Notes: generated by a model not told the origin, from the sequence alone. 64,000 nt of DNA from Mytilus galloprovincialis (GCF_965363235.1 NC_134849.1:52522122-52586121), one strand, 5' to 3'; positions 48,605-60,487 are shown, counted from the first letter of the stretch. A program made the numbers and translations.

Positions 48605-48927
48605 ATAGATCAGACATTGGTAAAACTTTATTAGTTATTTCAGGTTATGCTCTTCAGTTTGGTGATACATATAACATCCAGGATTAAGTATACTTTGCAA
48701 TTTGTTAAAAAAAAAATCGGCTCCTACAGTGTTAATTGGGATGTTAGAATGATTCTAGAATAGTATGTCTAAAGACTCAGTTAAATTCACGATAAACATG
48801 GCTAAAATATATATGTAATTGCCATAGTCTTCACAACACTTGACAAAAATGTTCCAAAAAAAATAGCTCCTTCAGCAATTGTTCCTTAAGTACAAAGGGA
48901 CTTTACCATCGAACGTTTAATAACAAT

Positions 48928-49345
48928 GCACTCGAATTTTTGTCCATCTGATGAGTTAAGCCTTTTTCAACTGATTTTTATAGTTCGTTCCTATTGTTGT
49001 ATTGTTAAATCACTGTCCCAGCTTAGGGGAAGGGTTGGAATCCCGCTGACATTTTTAACCCCGCAACATTATGTATGTATGTGCCTGTCCTTGGTCAGAA
49101 GCATGTAATTTGATGATGTCGTTTGTTAATGTGGTATATATTTGTTTTTCGTTCATTATTTTAAATAAATCAGGCCGTTAGTTTTCTCGTTTGAATTGTT
49201 TTACATCGTCATTTCGGGGCCTTTTATAGTTGACTATGCGGTTCATTGTTGAAGGCAGTTCGGTGACCTATAGTTGTTAATTTCTGTGTCATTTTGGTCT
49301 CTTGTTGTCTCATTGGCAATCATACAACATCTTCTTTTTTTACTT
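48928..49345 (-). repeat. R1 dispersed repeat (unit 2)
   Basis: Counterpart of 35,925-36,352, with the same ends and inner blocks but its own small deletions near the cattgttgaaggcagttcgg block. It predates the duplication. Confidence 0.85.
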
Positions 49346-50390
49346 ATTTAATTAGCTGGAAATGTTTAGTTTAAGCCCTTTTAAGAACTTAGTCTATGTA
49401 TACAAATGACTGTTTTAGATTCTAATGCATTCTGTGTGATATTTTCAAAAGCGAACATCAAAACTCTGTGATTGGCTTACATCTTCCAAACCAATGGAAA
49501 TGCACTCAATGACCTTGACGTGACGTCGTTTTCATTGAACAATGAGAATACACATGGTCCTTAAGATTCTAAAACGGCGAATTGAATGAAACTGTTAACA
49601 CTGGTTGAAAGTAGATGGACTGGTTTGTAGTGGAAGGCAGTAACAGAAATTGATCAATTGAAATATTTATTATAAGTATGAACAAATAGAAAGGTGGCAT
49701 ATACACAGACGAGACTGCAATCAAACGGCTGAAATCTCTTAAGGAATTGTCTTTTGTTATATATTTTGTTCTTCAGGTAATTCATTTTTGACAAAAGATG
49801 TGGAACTCTCTGCTAAATGTTAAATTAAATTTGTTTAACTTTATGATGATTTAGAGCTTTATCTATTTTGTACACTCTTGTCTATATTTAAGCCGTAATT
49901 TGACCTATACACGTGACGGCGACTTTTTTTTTATAGACGCCTTATAATTGTTATTTTATGAAAACATAGAAAGTTCTGCGATTGAGCTACATTTTAGCGA
50001 TGATCGTGCATAGTCAACTTAGTAATATAGACTTGCTTCAAAATATAGCTTGTTTCAAAAATGATCTTTCTCAGTATTTCATAAGTTTAATACGTTGAGG
50101 GGGCATCGGTGGCCGCATAGTCTATGCAGTTTAGTAAGTGTATCACTAGCTTGTCAAAATTGTGGTTAAGTCATTTTTATAAATATCCTGTACAAAATTT
50201 TGAATTTATAGAAAAACTAAGGATTTGTTATCCCAGGAAAAGATTACCTTAGCCGTATTTGGCACAACTTTTGGGAATTTTCGGTCCTGTATGCTTTCAA
50301 CTTTGTACTTGTTTGGCTTTATAACGTTCTAAACCTGAGAGTCACTGATGCTTCTTTGAAGACGAAAAGCGCGTCTAGCGTATTAAATTA

Positions 50391-51118
50391 ACTCATCATA
50401 GATACCAGGAATAAATTATTTAGTATATACGCCAGACGCGCGTTTCGTTTCCAAAAGACTCATCGGTGACGCTCGAATCCAAAAAAGTTAAAAAGGCCAA
50501 ATAAAGTACGAAGTTGAAGAGCATTGAGAACCAAAATTTCTTAAAGTTTTGCCAAATACAGCTAAGGTAATCTATGCCTGAGGTAGAAAAGCCTTAGTAT
50601 TTAAAAAAATTCAAAAATTTGTAAGCAGTGAATATATAAATATAACCATATCAATGACAATTCATGTGAGCACAAAAAGTGCTGACTACTGGGCTTGTGA
50701 TACCCTCGGGGAAATAAATCTCCACCAGCAGTGGCATCGACGCAATGGTTGTAAATAAACAAACTCATTATAAATACCAGGACTAAATTTAGTATATACA
50801 CCAGACGCACGTATCGTTTCCTAAAGACTCATCAGTGACGCTCGAATCCAAAAAAGTTAAAAAGGCCAAAAAAAGTACGCAGTTGAAGAGCGTTGAGAAC
50901 CAAAATTCCGAAAAGTTTTGCCAAATACAGTCAAGGTAATCTATGTCTGAGGTAGAAAAGCCTTCGTATTTCAAAAAATTCAAAAATTTGTAAACAGTAA
51001 ATTCATAAATATAACCATATCAATGACTATTCATGTCAGCACAAAAAGTGCTGACTACTGGGCTTGTGATACCCTCGGGTAGATAAATCTCCAGCAGTGG
51101 CATCGACCCAGTGGTTGT
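50391..51118 (+). repeat. Satellite B, two tandem copies
   Basis: Unit starts at about 50,391 and 50,763 (period 372 bp), each with cgccagacgc, cgctcgaatccaaaaaagtt, gccaaatacag, cacaaaaagtgctgactact and a final cagtggcatcgac. The second copy ends exactly at gtggttgtac before the retroelement fragment. At its left end it abuts a reversed satellite-B piece, making a head-to-head junction. Confidence 0.9.
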
Positions 51119-51480
51119 ACCTTGATCTTTTTCCTCAATATTGACGCAGATGGACGACCTCACAAGAAAATCTATGATAAACGGGACGATTTCAACTTCC
51201 AAATTATCAATTTCCCATTTCACAGCAGTAACATACCCTCTACCCCTTCGTATGGTGTTTACATATCACAATTGATACGTTATTCTCGTGCTTGTTCACA
51301 CTATATGGACTTCATATACAGGAGTGTGCTCCTTACACAGAAACTGCTTTAACAAAGTTATGAGGAGGACAGATTAAAATTGACACTCCGTAAATTTTAT
51401 GGACACCATCACGAATTAGTTGATCCATACGATGTGTCTTTGACCAGACTAGCTAAGGACATGTTTACCACATGGTAGAT
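51119..51480 (+). pseudogene. Retroelement reverse-transcriptase-associated C-terminal fragment
   Basis: Translation in one frame gives DKRDDFNFQIINFPFHSSNI, PSYGVYISQLIRYSRACSHY and then, after a stop at 51,350-51,352, a second stretch ending LRKFYGHHHELVDPYDVS. I recognise this as the C-terminal region downstream of the polymerase core in a class of retroelement proteins abundant in molluscs and other invertebrates, from memory and without a subclass assignment. The catalytic core is missing and at least one stop is present, so this is a 5'-truncated dead copy, as usual for target-primed retroelements. Its 3'UTR follows and equals repeat family R2. Confidence 0.7.
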
Positions 51481-52156
51481 TGTGGTTTGTCATTACGTCA
51501 TCTTATCTTTTAATTACCGAACGTGACTTATTCCCGATTGTGACTGTTTTGCTGAGTGTGAATTCGCATTACTATAAGACGTGTTACGGTACTTGTCTAT
51601 CCCAAATGCATGTGTTTAGCTTGGTGTTGTATTTGTGGTTATCGTCGGATTTTGTCAAATTTGTTGCCTTCTTTTCTATTATATTCATGTGTTATGGTAA
51701 AGAAAATTAATCACCGCCTTCATTTATTAGATTTGATTTTGGTCAACGTAAACTACGATAATTTACGTTTGAAGTTGGATATAAAACTAACTGGACATAT
51801 ATATATTATAGTTAGTTGCTATTAATAAGTATTGCAATGTGCATTGTGTTTAAATGTAAAATCAGTATTTAGTTCTATTATAATCTTAAATCAATCCTAA
51901 TTCTATCTTACTTTTGAGATATAGTTTTTCAAATGTGACGTCATTTTTGTGATGTTTCAGAAATTCATGTAATTTTTATGATTTTTTGCGTTGAGGCCTG
52001 GACTAAGTCGGGTGTGTCTATTTTTCTGTGTTGGTCTTTGCATTATGTATTCGGGTTTTGTTTTCTGTAATTAGTTAATACTTCAGTTTCATTATGTATA
52101 TCTTTTATATTCATTTGATAAAATTTACTTTTTGCATAGCATAAATTGTTCTAAAT
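51481..52156 (+). repeat. 3'UTR of the retroelement (R2-type) and downstream AT-rich DNA
   Basis: Shares gtgactgttttgctgagtgt, gtgaattcgcattactataa and ggtacttgtctatcccaaat with the reversed R2 at 38.9-39.0 kb and with the fragment at 15.4 kb. From about 51,710 onwards nothing is recognised. Confidence 0.65.
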
Positions 52157-52335
52157 AATAAAAAGCATAAAAAAGCCGTATTTGACCCAACCTTTTTCAA
52201 CTTTTGATCTTCAGTGCTGTACAACTTTGTACTTTTTTTCACTTTCGATCTTTTATATCGTCATTGGTGCGTCTTGTGTGGACGAGGCGCATTTTTGGCG
52301 TATTGAATTTTAAACCTGATGCCTTTTGTTATCTA
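52157..52335 (-). repeat. Satellite-B-type fragment, reverse
   Basis: agccgtatttgacccaacct, gtacaactttgtactt, cattggtgcgtcttgtgtgg, acgaggcgcatttttggcg and aaacctgatgcct follow the reversed satellite order but are much diverged. Confidence 0.55.
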
Positions 52336-52394
52336 TTAATCATGTGTTTCTTTGTCAAATACGTTCTCCTATTTATTTGTATTGAAGTCCTGTA

Positions 52395-52808
52395 ATATTA
52401 TGTTGTCATTTCAATGTTATATTCAACATTGCCATTAAAGTGCGAGGTTTGGCATGCCACAAAACCAGGTTCAACCCACCATGTGTGTATAGCATTTTAT
52501 CGTTGTATTTCCGTTGTGTCGTTTGTTTTCTCTTATATTTGAGTGTGAATTCACATTACTATAAGACGTATCAAGGTACTTTTCTATCCCAAATTCATGT
52601 ATTTGGTTTTGATGTTATATTTGTTATTCTCATCGGATTTTGTCTAATGCTAGTCCGTTTCTGTGAATGTTACATTTTAATGTTGTGTCGTTGTTTTCCT
52701 CTTATATTGAATGCGTTTCCCCCAGTTTTAGTTTGTAACCCCAATTTTGTTTTTTGTCCATAGATTTACGAGTTTTGAACAGCGGTATACTACTGTTGCC
52801 TTTATTTG
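52395..52808 (+). repeat. R2 dispersed repeat in retroelement-sense orientation
   Basis: Blocks cattaaagtgcgaggtttgg, caaaaccaggttcaaccc, gtgtcgtttgttttctctta, gtgtgaattcacattac and gaacagcggtatactactgt run in the order expected from the reverse complement of 38,760-39,200. Confidence 0.8.
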
Positions 52809-53010
52809 TAAATAAACTCATCATAGATACCAGGACTAAATTTAGTATATATACGCCAGACGGGCGTTTCGTCTACAAAAGACTCATCAGTGACGCTCGA
52901 ATCCAAAAAAGTTAAAAAGGCCAAATAAAGTACGAAGTTGAAGAGCATTGAGAACCAAAATTCCTAAAAGTTTTGCCAAATACATCTAAGGTAATCTATG
53001 TCTGAGGTAG
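52809..53010 (+). repeat. Satellite B, truncated third copy of the insertion
   Basis: Starts with aactcatcatagataccagg and stops at gtctgaggtag, immediately before the second attaaatta direct repeat. Confidence 0.85.
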
Positions 53011-53323
53011 ATTAAATTATAATCCTGGTACCTTTGATATAGACATTCTTTTGCCTGATAAAAACAGTAAAACAACTATTAAGACATTATTATGGAATGA
53101 AATATCTTCTCTTTTCATTTAGACATATTTTATCTGGCAGACTCCTCATTTTTTCTAATTTTATTGTGTATTTCTTTATTACAAATTCCAATTTAAAATC
53201 ATATGGCTAAAAATGAATAATGTGAAAGAATAATTGTCCAACTTTCAGTAAGGTGACTGTTGTGTTGATGAAATAACTTTAATTTGTCTATAATCGGTGC
53301 AATTGCAAGCTTGACTTATTACC

Positions 53324-53776
53324 TACACAGCTACTTTTGCATACTTAGGTACTATTTGTGTACTATGTATGTACCACAAATCTGTAGTACTGGAAATGCA
53401 CTTTTAGTATTCAGTACTATTGTGTTACTTACGAATTATTGTAATATTTAAGTACCTGTAGTTTACAGTACTTAATTTGTACTTGAAATTTAAGTACTAC
53501 AAATGTTTGGTTGCACGGTTACATTTCAGCATTTTGAACGTTTGTCTTTTTCAAATCTCATGAAGTTATGATGTTCAAACATGGAATACTGTGATCATTG
53601 TTGATATTATTTTTGTACTAATATTTTGAGTACAAATCAAGTACTGGAAAATACAAGTACCTAAATATCACAATAATTTTAAAGTAAAGAAATAGTACTA
53701 AATATTACAAGTTATTTCCAGAACTACAGATTTTAAGTACAGAAATAGTACTGATGCAAAAGTATGTAGCTGTGTA
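53324..53776. mobile_element. Foldback (long inverted repeat) element, 453 bp
   Basis: The left end reads tacacagctacttttgcata. The reverse complement of the right end reads tacacagctacatacttttg. Inverted similarity continues inwards through tactatttgtgtac/tactatttctgtac, ctgtagtactggaaa/ctgtagttctggaaa and tagtacct-type words, so the arms occupy most of the element. Words built on agtact recur throughout. Unit 1 lacks it: there, gcaagcttga and aaacagttttt are separated by only about 17 bp. No target-site duplication is evident. Confidence 0.8.
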
Positions 53777-53945
53777 AAACAGTTTTTGTATTGAAAACAA
53801 CATGTTGACCTCAGTGATATTTACATACTAATAAACAGTTGATAACCTTTATCTTTAAAATTGATTGGACTGAAAAAAATAATTTGATGATCCGTTTATA
53901 ACATGATTAATATAAAACAATGTCAGTATAATATAAGATGCTGAA

Positions 53946-54084
53946 ACTGCAAGACAAGCACTTGTCTATATGAACAACACGATATTGATCTTTGATCTCA
54001 ATTTTCAAGCCGAATGAACCAAAATCTCAAATCAAAAGACTGTACTGTTTTGCACTTTACGAGTTATACAAACGGGCGATATCT
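53946..54084. other. Right edge of unit 2 and unique flank
   Basis: Similarity to 39,420-39,545 ends near 53,945. Unique AT-rich sequence follows. Confidence 0.5.
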
Positions 54085-54210
54085 TTTAGCGCCAAAAAGT
54101 AACTCATTTGCGCCACAACTTAATTGCGCCAATACTTCTTTTGCGCCACATAATTTTCAAAACTATAGGTATCATTTGCGCCAATGAAATAATCATCTAA
54201 TTGCGCCAAT
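54085..54210 (+). repeat. Cluster of six TTGCGCC-type words
   Basis: tttagcgcca, then wttgcgcca or tttgcgcca variants, recur at about 54,085, 54,107, 54,123, 54,140, 54,175 and 54,199, all on the plus strand. The words resemble E2F sites (TTTSGCGC), but their spacing suggests a degenerate short-period repeat. Confidence 0.6.
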
Positions 54211-57200
54211 TTTATTTATTTTTATTTATATATAACAACTAAATGATTGACCTCCATCCTCCTATTTTTGGGCTTGGGTCCGGCAGTTTACCGACTGGCG
54301 GAGTTAAAGTCATTTTAATAACGACGGAATTTGTGTTCTTCAACAATGATGACCGGTTTTCCTCTATCAGACTCTAGTTTTTGAATGGTATATCAGACAT
54401 CTTGACTCGTGAAAAAATATTCTTTTACTAAACAATTTACTTTTTGGTGAGTTTTCTTAAATTTGGTAAGTGTTCAGTGGAAAGGTTAATCATAACACAG
54501 TACGTAGTAAAGGGTAATGAGTAAATAACCTCTTAAAAATATATGTGGATCGCTTTGGTGATACATGAGGATGTAACGACAAATTTCAAAAGAAGAATTC
54601 TGTCGATATTTTTTCTTAGTACGGAGATGATGTGCACACAAAAAAAATGTTTAGGGGAGATACATTTTACAAATGGTAGTATTCGGTAAAGTTGGATTAT
54701 TCTCATATCAAATCTCCTTTCTCCGAATGCGGAGGTATATTGCCTAATTCCCGAGAGTGCAATAATGTGTTTTAACAATTCGTTTGTAAGCTCTCAATAG
54801 GGTGAAAAGGGGGAACATTCAGAATTTAACCAAATGTGCTTTTTTCACAGATTTTAAAGAAATTAACTCAAATAAGAAGTTTTGTAAATATTTAATGAAG
54901 ATTGATAGAATCCTGGGCCTTAAATATGATGACTCAGCATAAATTCACAGTTTACAGTATGCATAGTTTACTTAAAGTCCTGGATACAAAATTAAATCAT
55001 AATATTTGCATATTTGTCAGTTAAATTGTTAAGAAGTGCTTATATTTACTCTTCGCAGTCATTGAAACTCATAGATCCTTCCTGAATATTATTTATGGGG
55101 TATTTGTGTCCTTTCGATAACCCAAAAGTAAGCAGCAACACCTAAATCTGCTTTTTTGTCACCACGGCATAATAAATACAAGCTAGAAAAACAAAAATAT
55201 CTCAAGAAAACTTACAATAGTGTGTTCTATCCTGAATAAGTACTAAATATTCCAAATTGCTAGAAACAGCAGAATGATTTAGGAAATTTGAGGCCCATGG
55301 GGCAAAAAACATAGAAAAATTGCCACCCCCTGGGTCATAAAACAAATAATTTAACTTGTAAATGCTATGATTTTATGATTTTAAAGTTTTTGATATAGAA
55401 AACAATAAGTATGCTTGGAAGTTATGCAAAAATCAGATGTTAGCAGTCATCTCTACAACATTTTAAGTGAATTTATATCTCAGACTGGTATCTGCATACA
55501 TACAACTATTGCAAATATGGCTTTGTTTGAACACTTCTAGTATATATAGTAGCTAAATTGTGTCAGATATATGGTTACAGATGATACTGTTGTGACAAGA
55601 ATTCTAAATTGACCATTTGAGGCAGAAAATGTGTTCTTTAATTGACAAATAGGCATACAGTAAGATGTGGACTGGAGATAGAGGCTGGATTGGATACTTT
55701 ATATAATCTTGAATGTTGTAATGATTGACTGATAAACATTACATTTATGATATTCTGATATGCTTTCAATATGTTATCAAAACAATTTTTAACAGGTTCT
55801 AGGCATTTTTTATCAGAAAATATGCAAATAGGGTAAGCTGGCAATAATTCAAGTCTTGTTTTCAAATTCTTTAAAAAATTGAAACAAGGGAGGGGGTATC
55901 AAATGTATAGTAAAGAAAAACTTAGAGTATACACAGTGATTTCTTTAAGACTTTAATTCTGATAAATGAGTATTAATGTGAGAAAAACTGATTTTAGAGA
56001 GTTTTCTATTTGAATAAATGTCTGTATAGGTTGCACTTTGTAAATACAGCTGTTTCTCAAAACACGCCTCTTTTGGGGAGTAATTGAATATTCATAGAAA
56101 AATAATTTTGTTTACATACTGGTTCCCAGTTATGCTCTCTGTGTTCCATATCGTAGAGACAGAAATTGGGAATGTTACCAGTAAATAAACACGTGCATAT
56201 TGTTTACATTGAAATCTGTGGTAACCTTTCATTCGAGGTAGGGGTAGTTAAGAAAATTACTGTAAGTTTAAACTCTGATAAGTTCAGGGCATATAAACGT
56301 TGAAAATATGCCGCACAGCCCTATATATTGACCTTTGAAAACAATTGTGGTGCATATGAACTTTCAATTCTAGGATAAGAATTTTTTCAAAACTTCATAG
56401 TAAAAGTGGTACAGTTTTAGCCGTAAAAGGAGTTCCTATGGGAAATTGCATTGTCAATATTTTCAGAAATGCAACCTATAAGGGAGTTGAAATGTTATTA
56501 AAAAAAAAGGTCTGAATACCAACGCATTGAAAATCCTCAACAACATGGCAGTGATAAAACATCTTGTCACATGATCGCGGGTGAGAATGCGTAAAACATT
56601 TAAAAAAATAGATATTAAATAATATGTTCTTTGCAGACAAAATGTTCTAAAATTTAACAAAGATAATGCAAACAATTTATGAGAACATCAAAATGTGATT
56701 GAAGTGGGAGAAGACCCACTTGCAAATGACTTAAAATTGCGGCTGACATACATGCTACATTAATTTGTTAATAACCAATAGCCTCATATTATTGCAAGAT
56801 TTGCCATCATCAATTGCAATTCATGTTCGTTCTCTATCATGGACTTGTTTTATAGAATTATAAAATACGTTTTTTCTGCACCTGTAGCGCAGTTTTACAA
56901 AAAACGTAAACGGTACGAACATCATGCGTAACGTCAACACGTGCACACACAATGACGGACATGAAAAAAAAAGTCCATTAGAATAAAAAAATAAAAGTTT
57001 ATCTTTCTGATATTTAAAAAAAATATATACATTTAACCTTTATATATCTAATGGATGCAAGGACTTAAAACTTTCTAAACTGCTTAGGTAAGTCTGTACA
57101 CAGAGTAGATATTGAGTTGAAAATACGGCCATATTTGTCCATTTGAACAGTCAAAACTGTCCATGTCATCAATATTCCTAGGTAAAAATATTCTTCATTT

Positions 57201-57603
57201 TACTAGGTAAATGTGAAAAAGAAATTATTTACTTGTAAACAATCGAATTTTTCATTCTTTTGTTTTTAATGGAGTTTTACAGTAGTGCATTAATCTTTTA
57301 ATAAAATTTATGCATGTGCCCAGACTAATTTTCTTAGGAATTCGATCATGGCAAGGGCATTGATATTCCTAATTTTGTAATAAAATGAAAAGTTTACGTG
57401 TAAACAATCATATAGAATTTTTATATCTTATATGTGTTTAAATTGTTTAAGACTGAGTTAACTGTTATAGTTACATCTGTACTTCTTGTACGATCATAAA
57501 GAAATTATTAGTGAGGTTAATATATATTAATAAAATAATATACATAGCATTTTCTACATACACCATATATACACGTTTTATATATATCTACGGAGTATTA
57601 TTA
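54211..57603. other. AT-rich stretch, nothing recognised
   Basis: No recognisable domain, RNA gene or repeat shared with the rest of the window. Open frames are under 82 codons and of low-complexity composition. A gene intron or intergenic DNA are both possible. Confidence 0.45.
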
Positions 57604-57743
57604 GTTACATAGTGTGCTAGTGACCTAATACGGTATATATGGGGTTAGTAAATTCCATATGCGGTGAGAGCGAAGCTCGAATCTCCATATGGAATTTACT
57701 GACCCCATATATACCGTATTACGTCACTAGCACACTATGTAAC
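57604..57743. repeat. 140-bp near-perfect palindrome
   Basis: The left arm from gttacatagtgtgctagtga to attccatatg (57,604-57,661) is complementary to 57,686-57,743 with very few mismatches (one is ctgacccc against ggggttag). The 24-bp loop contains gagcgaagctcg, itself self-complementary. It would form a long hairpin, as expected of a foldback MITE. Confidence 0.85.
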
Positions 57744-60418
57744 GAATTTATTTTACCGACTATCTTAACATGTGAAATTTAGACTAGTGACCTATCAAAA
57801 TGAGCAAGTCTTCGATACTGTTAGCATTAAGAAACTATGTTCTTCCATTGATCCTACAAAAAAAGATGCCAACAATAACAACTTGTTTGGTTTCAATGCG
57901 TTTTATGAATTCATTTCCATCTTACATGTAATCATCAATTTCTTCGTCTGTTGAAACCTTTAAGATTTTTTTCTCAGTACCGTTTTGTTTTTATAAAGGG
58001 AAGTAACACCACTACTAACCGTGTATGAAATAAGCCCCGCCTCCATACTAACCTAATATCAAATATACACGGTCTCCACGAGAACGTTTTTAACCAATCA
58101 TATTCCCAGAAATGTATAGGTGGTAAGATAATAAGAAAACTTCCCCTTTCAAAAGATGGATAATGTGAAGACATTGTCAGTATCATTTTTACAATTTATA
58201 TTCTTTCAATTTTCAAACAATTAACACATTCTGAAAAAAGTACGGATTAATTGATATTGCTTGTATATACCGCTCAGTGGCACATATTTTGTTCGTTTTT
58301 AGTACATGAACAATTTAAAAATAATATGTTCTAGGTAGTTTCTCTCAAGTGAGTCGTCTGGGGTGAATGAGGGTCGGGATTATTATTGTCATGTAGCAGG
58401 CCACTAACTTTTCCGTCAAACTAATGTTTCAAGGCTTATTTGACCTGCATACAATATAATCACATGCGCACAATGTAAACTAGTTTATTTATAGATGCAT
58501 TTACTGAAATGCATAGATTTCATAAATTTCTCAAATAGAAATAAATACTATAATACTTCTGAGTGACTAAATACTTTAATAGCACAGATAGGATGTGTAT
58601 GAAGTATAAATCACATAATTTTATTAAACATAATGATATACATGTATATAGAAAATAAGGGTGTGGCAAAACACATAAAATGATAAAAAATATGGCCTTT
58701 TCATCAAATCACACTAAAACACACTACAGCCCAAAAGTCGCTTTAATTTACCTAAATATCAGAAATGCTTTGCATTTTCTTTGGTTCAAAATATTTTGTA
58801 GGATTTCGGTTGCAAATTAATTTTATAGATTTTATTGATCATTTAGATAGCCTCCCGCCCCTTTTTTTGTATTTTCGCAATAAATTGAGGAAAGTCTCAT
58901 TTTTTAATGAAACCAAGCATTCAAAAATAAATACTTGAATTATACAGATTGTAACATGCAATATAGGTAAATCAAATAGAAAATTCAAAGTGAAATGGAT
59001 TTTTGTGTCACAAACAATAGTAAGCATTAGGCTTAAAAAAGGGGGGGGCTGCCAAAGACAATTTTTTTTTGGTATTTTTTTTTTTATTCCAAATTCCTTT
59101 AGTACACTTGTCCCTTTTACTTCAAAGAGTAAAATCCATTCATTTCTTCCTAGTAATCCCATGTTTGGTTATTGCAGCTTGCTAATTACTAAAGTTGTAT
59201 TCTGGTTACTGAAAAATGATATGAAATTCAATGTCAAGTTCATCATATTGAAAAATCTTAAGTATTGGCATTCAGAAGTTGTGTCTGACAGGTAAACAAA
59301 ATTAAGACATGTTGCAACCTTTTACTTGCATGCTGGTTACCATATAAGTCATTTTGATCATGAGTACCTGAGACAGTGTGGATAAAATCTGAATTTCTAT
59401 TGTACAAAGGGAGGTAATCCAATAAAAATGCTGATTTTTAAAACCTTAAAATTGCATGAACATATTAATTTAAACTAACATACACTTCATCAATTTAATA
59501 AAATATAAACATATCTCTATTTGGTTATCTGGAGAGAGAGTTAATAGTGCATTTGAACATATACTATTGGTTTGCTTTTGTTGTAGTACTTTCTAAAATT
59601 CTCCTAAAAAAATGTCTAAATTTATAAATTCTCTTTTAGCATTGATAAATTTTTAAATATCTCAATCTGTATAAATGATCATCAATGTTATTATTTTTTA
59701 TAGCATTAGTATTATATTTAACAATCAATGAAGATGATACAATGACACTAAATGGTGCTTGCATGCAAGAATTAGATTATTATAAACATACATAAAGTTA
59801 ATTCGAATTGACATAAAAGTTAATTCGAATTGACTTAGCAGCACAAGACAATTGTTGCATTAGGTATGGAATTTAGGGAAGTATTAAATTGTTCCCATAC
59901 TATCTTATAAGAATTTACATACATGTAACTACATATGAACTATGAAAGGTAATTTACTAATAATTCAATCAATAAAACTAGCTAGTCAATCTAAGAAACA
60001 ATTTCTGACAAATGAAAATATTATTATGTTTATCAAATGGCCAAGTACATTCGTAATCTTCTTGATTGTCTTCAATACTGATGACCTTTTAATACAGCTG
60101 AAGTAATGTTAGACTTCTTATTCGCTGATGAGAAAGCCTTGCTGATGGTGAGACAGTGAGAACATTCTATGTCCTAGCAAATATCTCTCTCTTCTCATTT
60201 GTGTTGCAACTGTGTGTTGACTTGGTGGTTTTCAAGACTTCAGCGAGATTCACATTGCCGTTTTTTTCCTTTTTTCAAAGCATATGAGTTCCATTTCAAT
60301 TTATTTTTATTTGAGCTTGCAATTTGTTAACATCAACAGGAAAAATCAAAGACAGACTAGAGCCTTATTCAAGTATCAGTAATATTATCTAAGTTTTTCT
60401 TCATCATAAACATGTTTA
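57744..60418. other. Non-coding; possible 3'UTR of a minus-strand gene at its right end
   Basis: No domain or shared repeat is recognised. Sequence just below 60,419 would be the 3'UTR if the putative terminal exon is real. Short duplicated words gttaattcgaattgacat lie near 59,795-59,835. Confidence 0.4.
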
Positions 60419-60487
60419 TCAACAAAAATGTGTCTCAGCAATCAGTCTTCTTTCATGAACTCCAGTTATTTTTGGATCACCAAATGT
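60419..60487 (-). CDS. Putative terminal exon, unknown protein
   Basis: On the minus strand a strong acceptor (ttattattttttacag) is followed by an open frame, TFGDPKITGVHERRLIAETH then FC and a TGA stop at 60,419-60,421. Residue composition is protein-like and unlike the surrounding AT-rich noise. The frame is phase 0 at the acceptor. The putative exon at 62,566-62,635 ends in phase 1, so if both belong to one gene, a further exon must lie between them; I did not find it. I do not recognise the protein. Confidence 0.45.
   Translation of the reverse strand, partial: TFGDPKITGVHERRLIAETHFC

Larger units (their letters stand above)
50391..53010 (+). mobile_element. 2.6-kb composite insertion with a 9-bp direct repeat at its ends
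   Basis: Unit 1 reads gcgtctagcgtattaaatta directly into taatcctggtacctttga (about 38,270-38,305). In unit 2 the word attaaatta occurs on both sides of the insertion, at 50,382-50,390 and 53,011-53,019. The insert begins and ends in satellite B of the same orientation (50,391-51,118 and 52,809-53,010). Between them lie a reverse-transcriptase protein fragment and two retroelement tails. It may be one mobile unit or a nested set. Confidence 0.7.
39590..53945 (+). repeat. Segmental duplication, unit 2
   Basis: Starts where unit 1 ends, so the units are in direct head-to-tail orientation. It is about 6 kb longer than unit 1 because of insertions at 39,701-41,830, about 42,120-42,950, 43,371-44,540, 44,765-45,370, 50,391-53,010 and 53,324-53,776. 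Confidence 0.85.

Noticed and set aside
57925-57955. Mini-exon on the minus strand (acceptor ttcaacag, then TDEEIDDYM, donor gtaaga)
   Set aside because: Only about 22 bp long with no partner exons in sight; chance is likely.
58839-59162. 107-codon minus-strand open frame
   Set aside because: The translation is dominated by low-complexity T- and A-run products, with no domain and no splice support.
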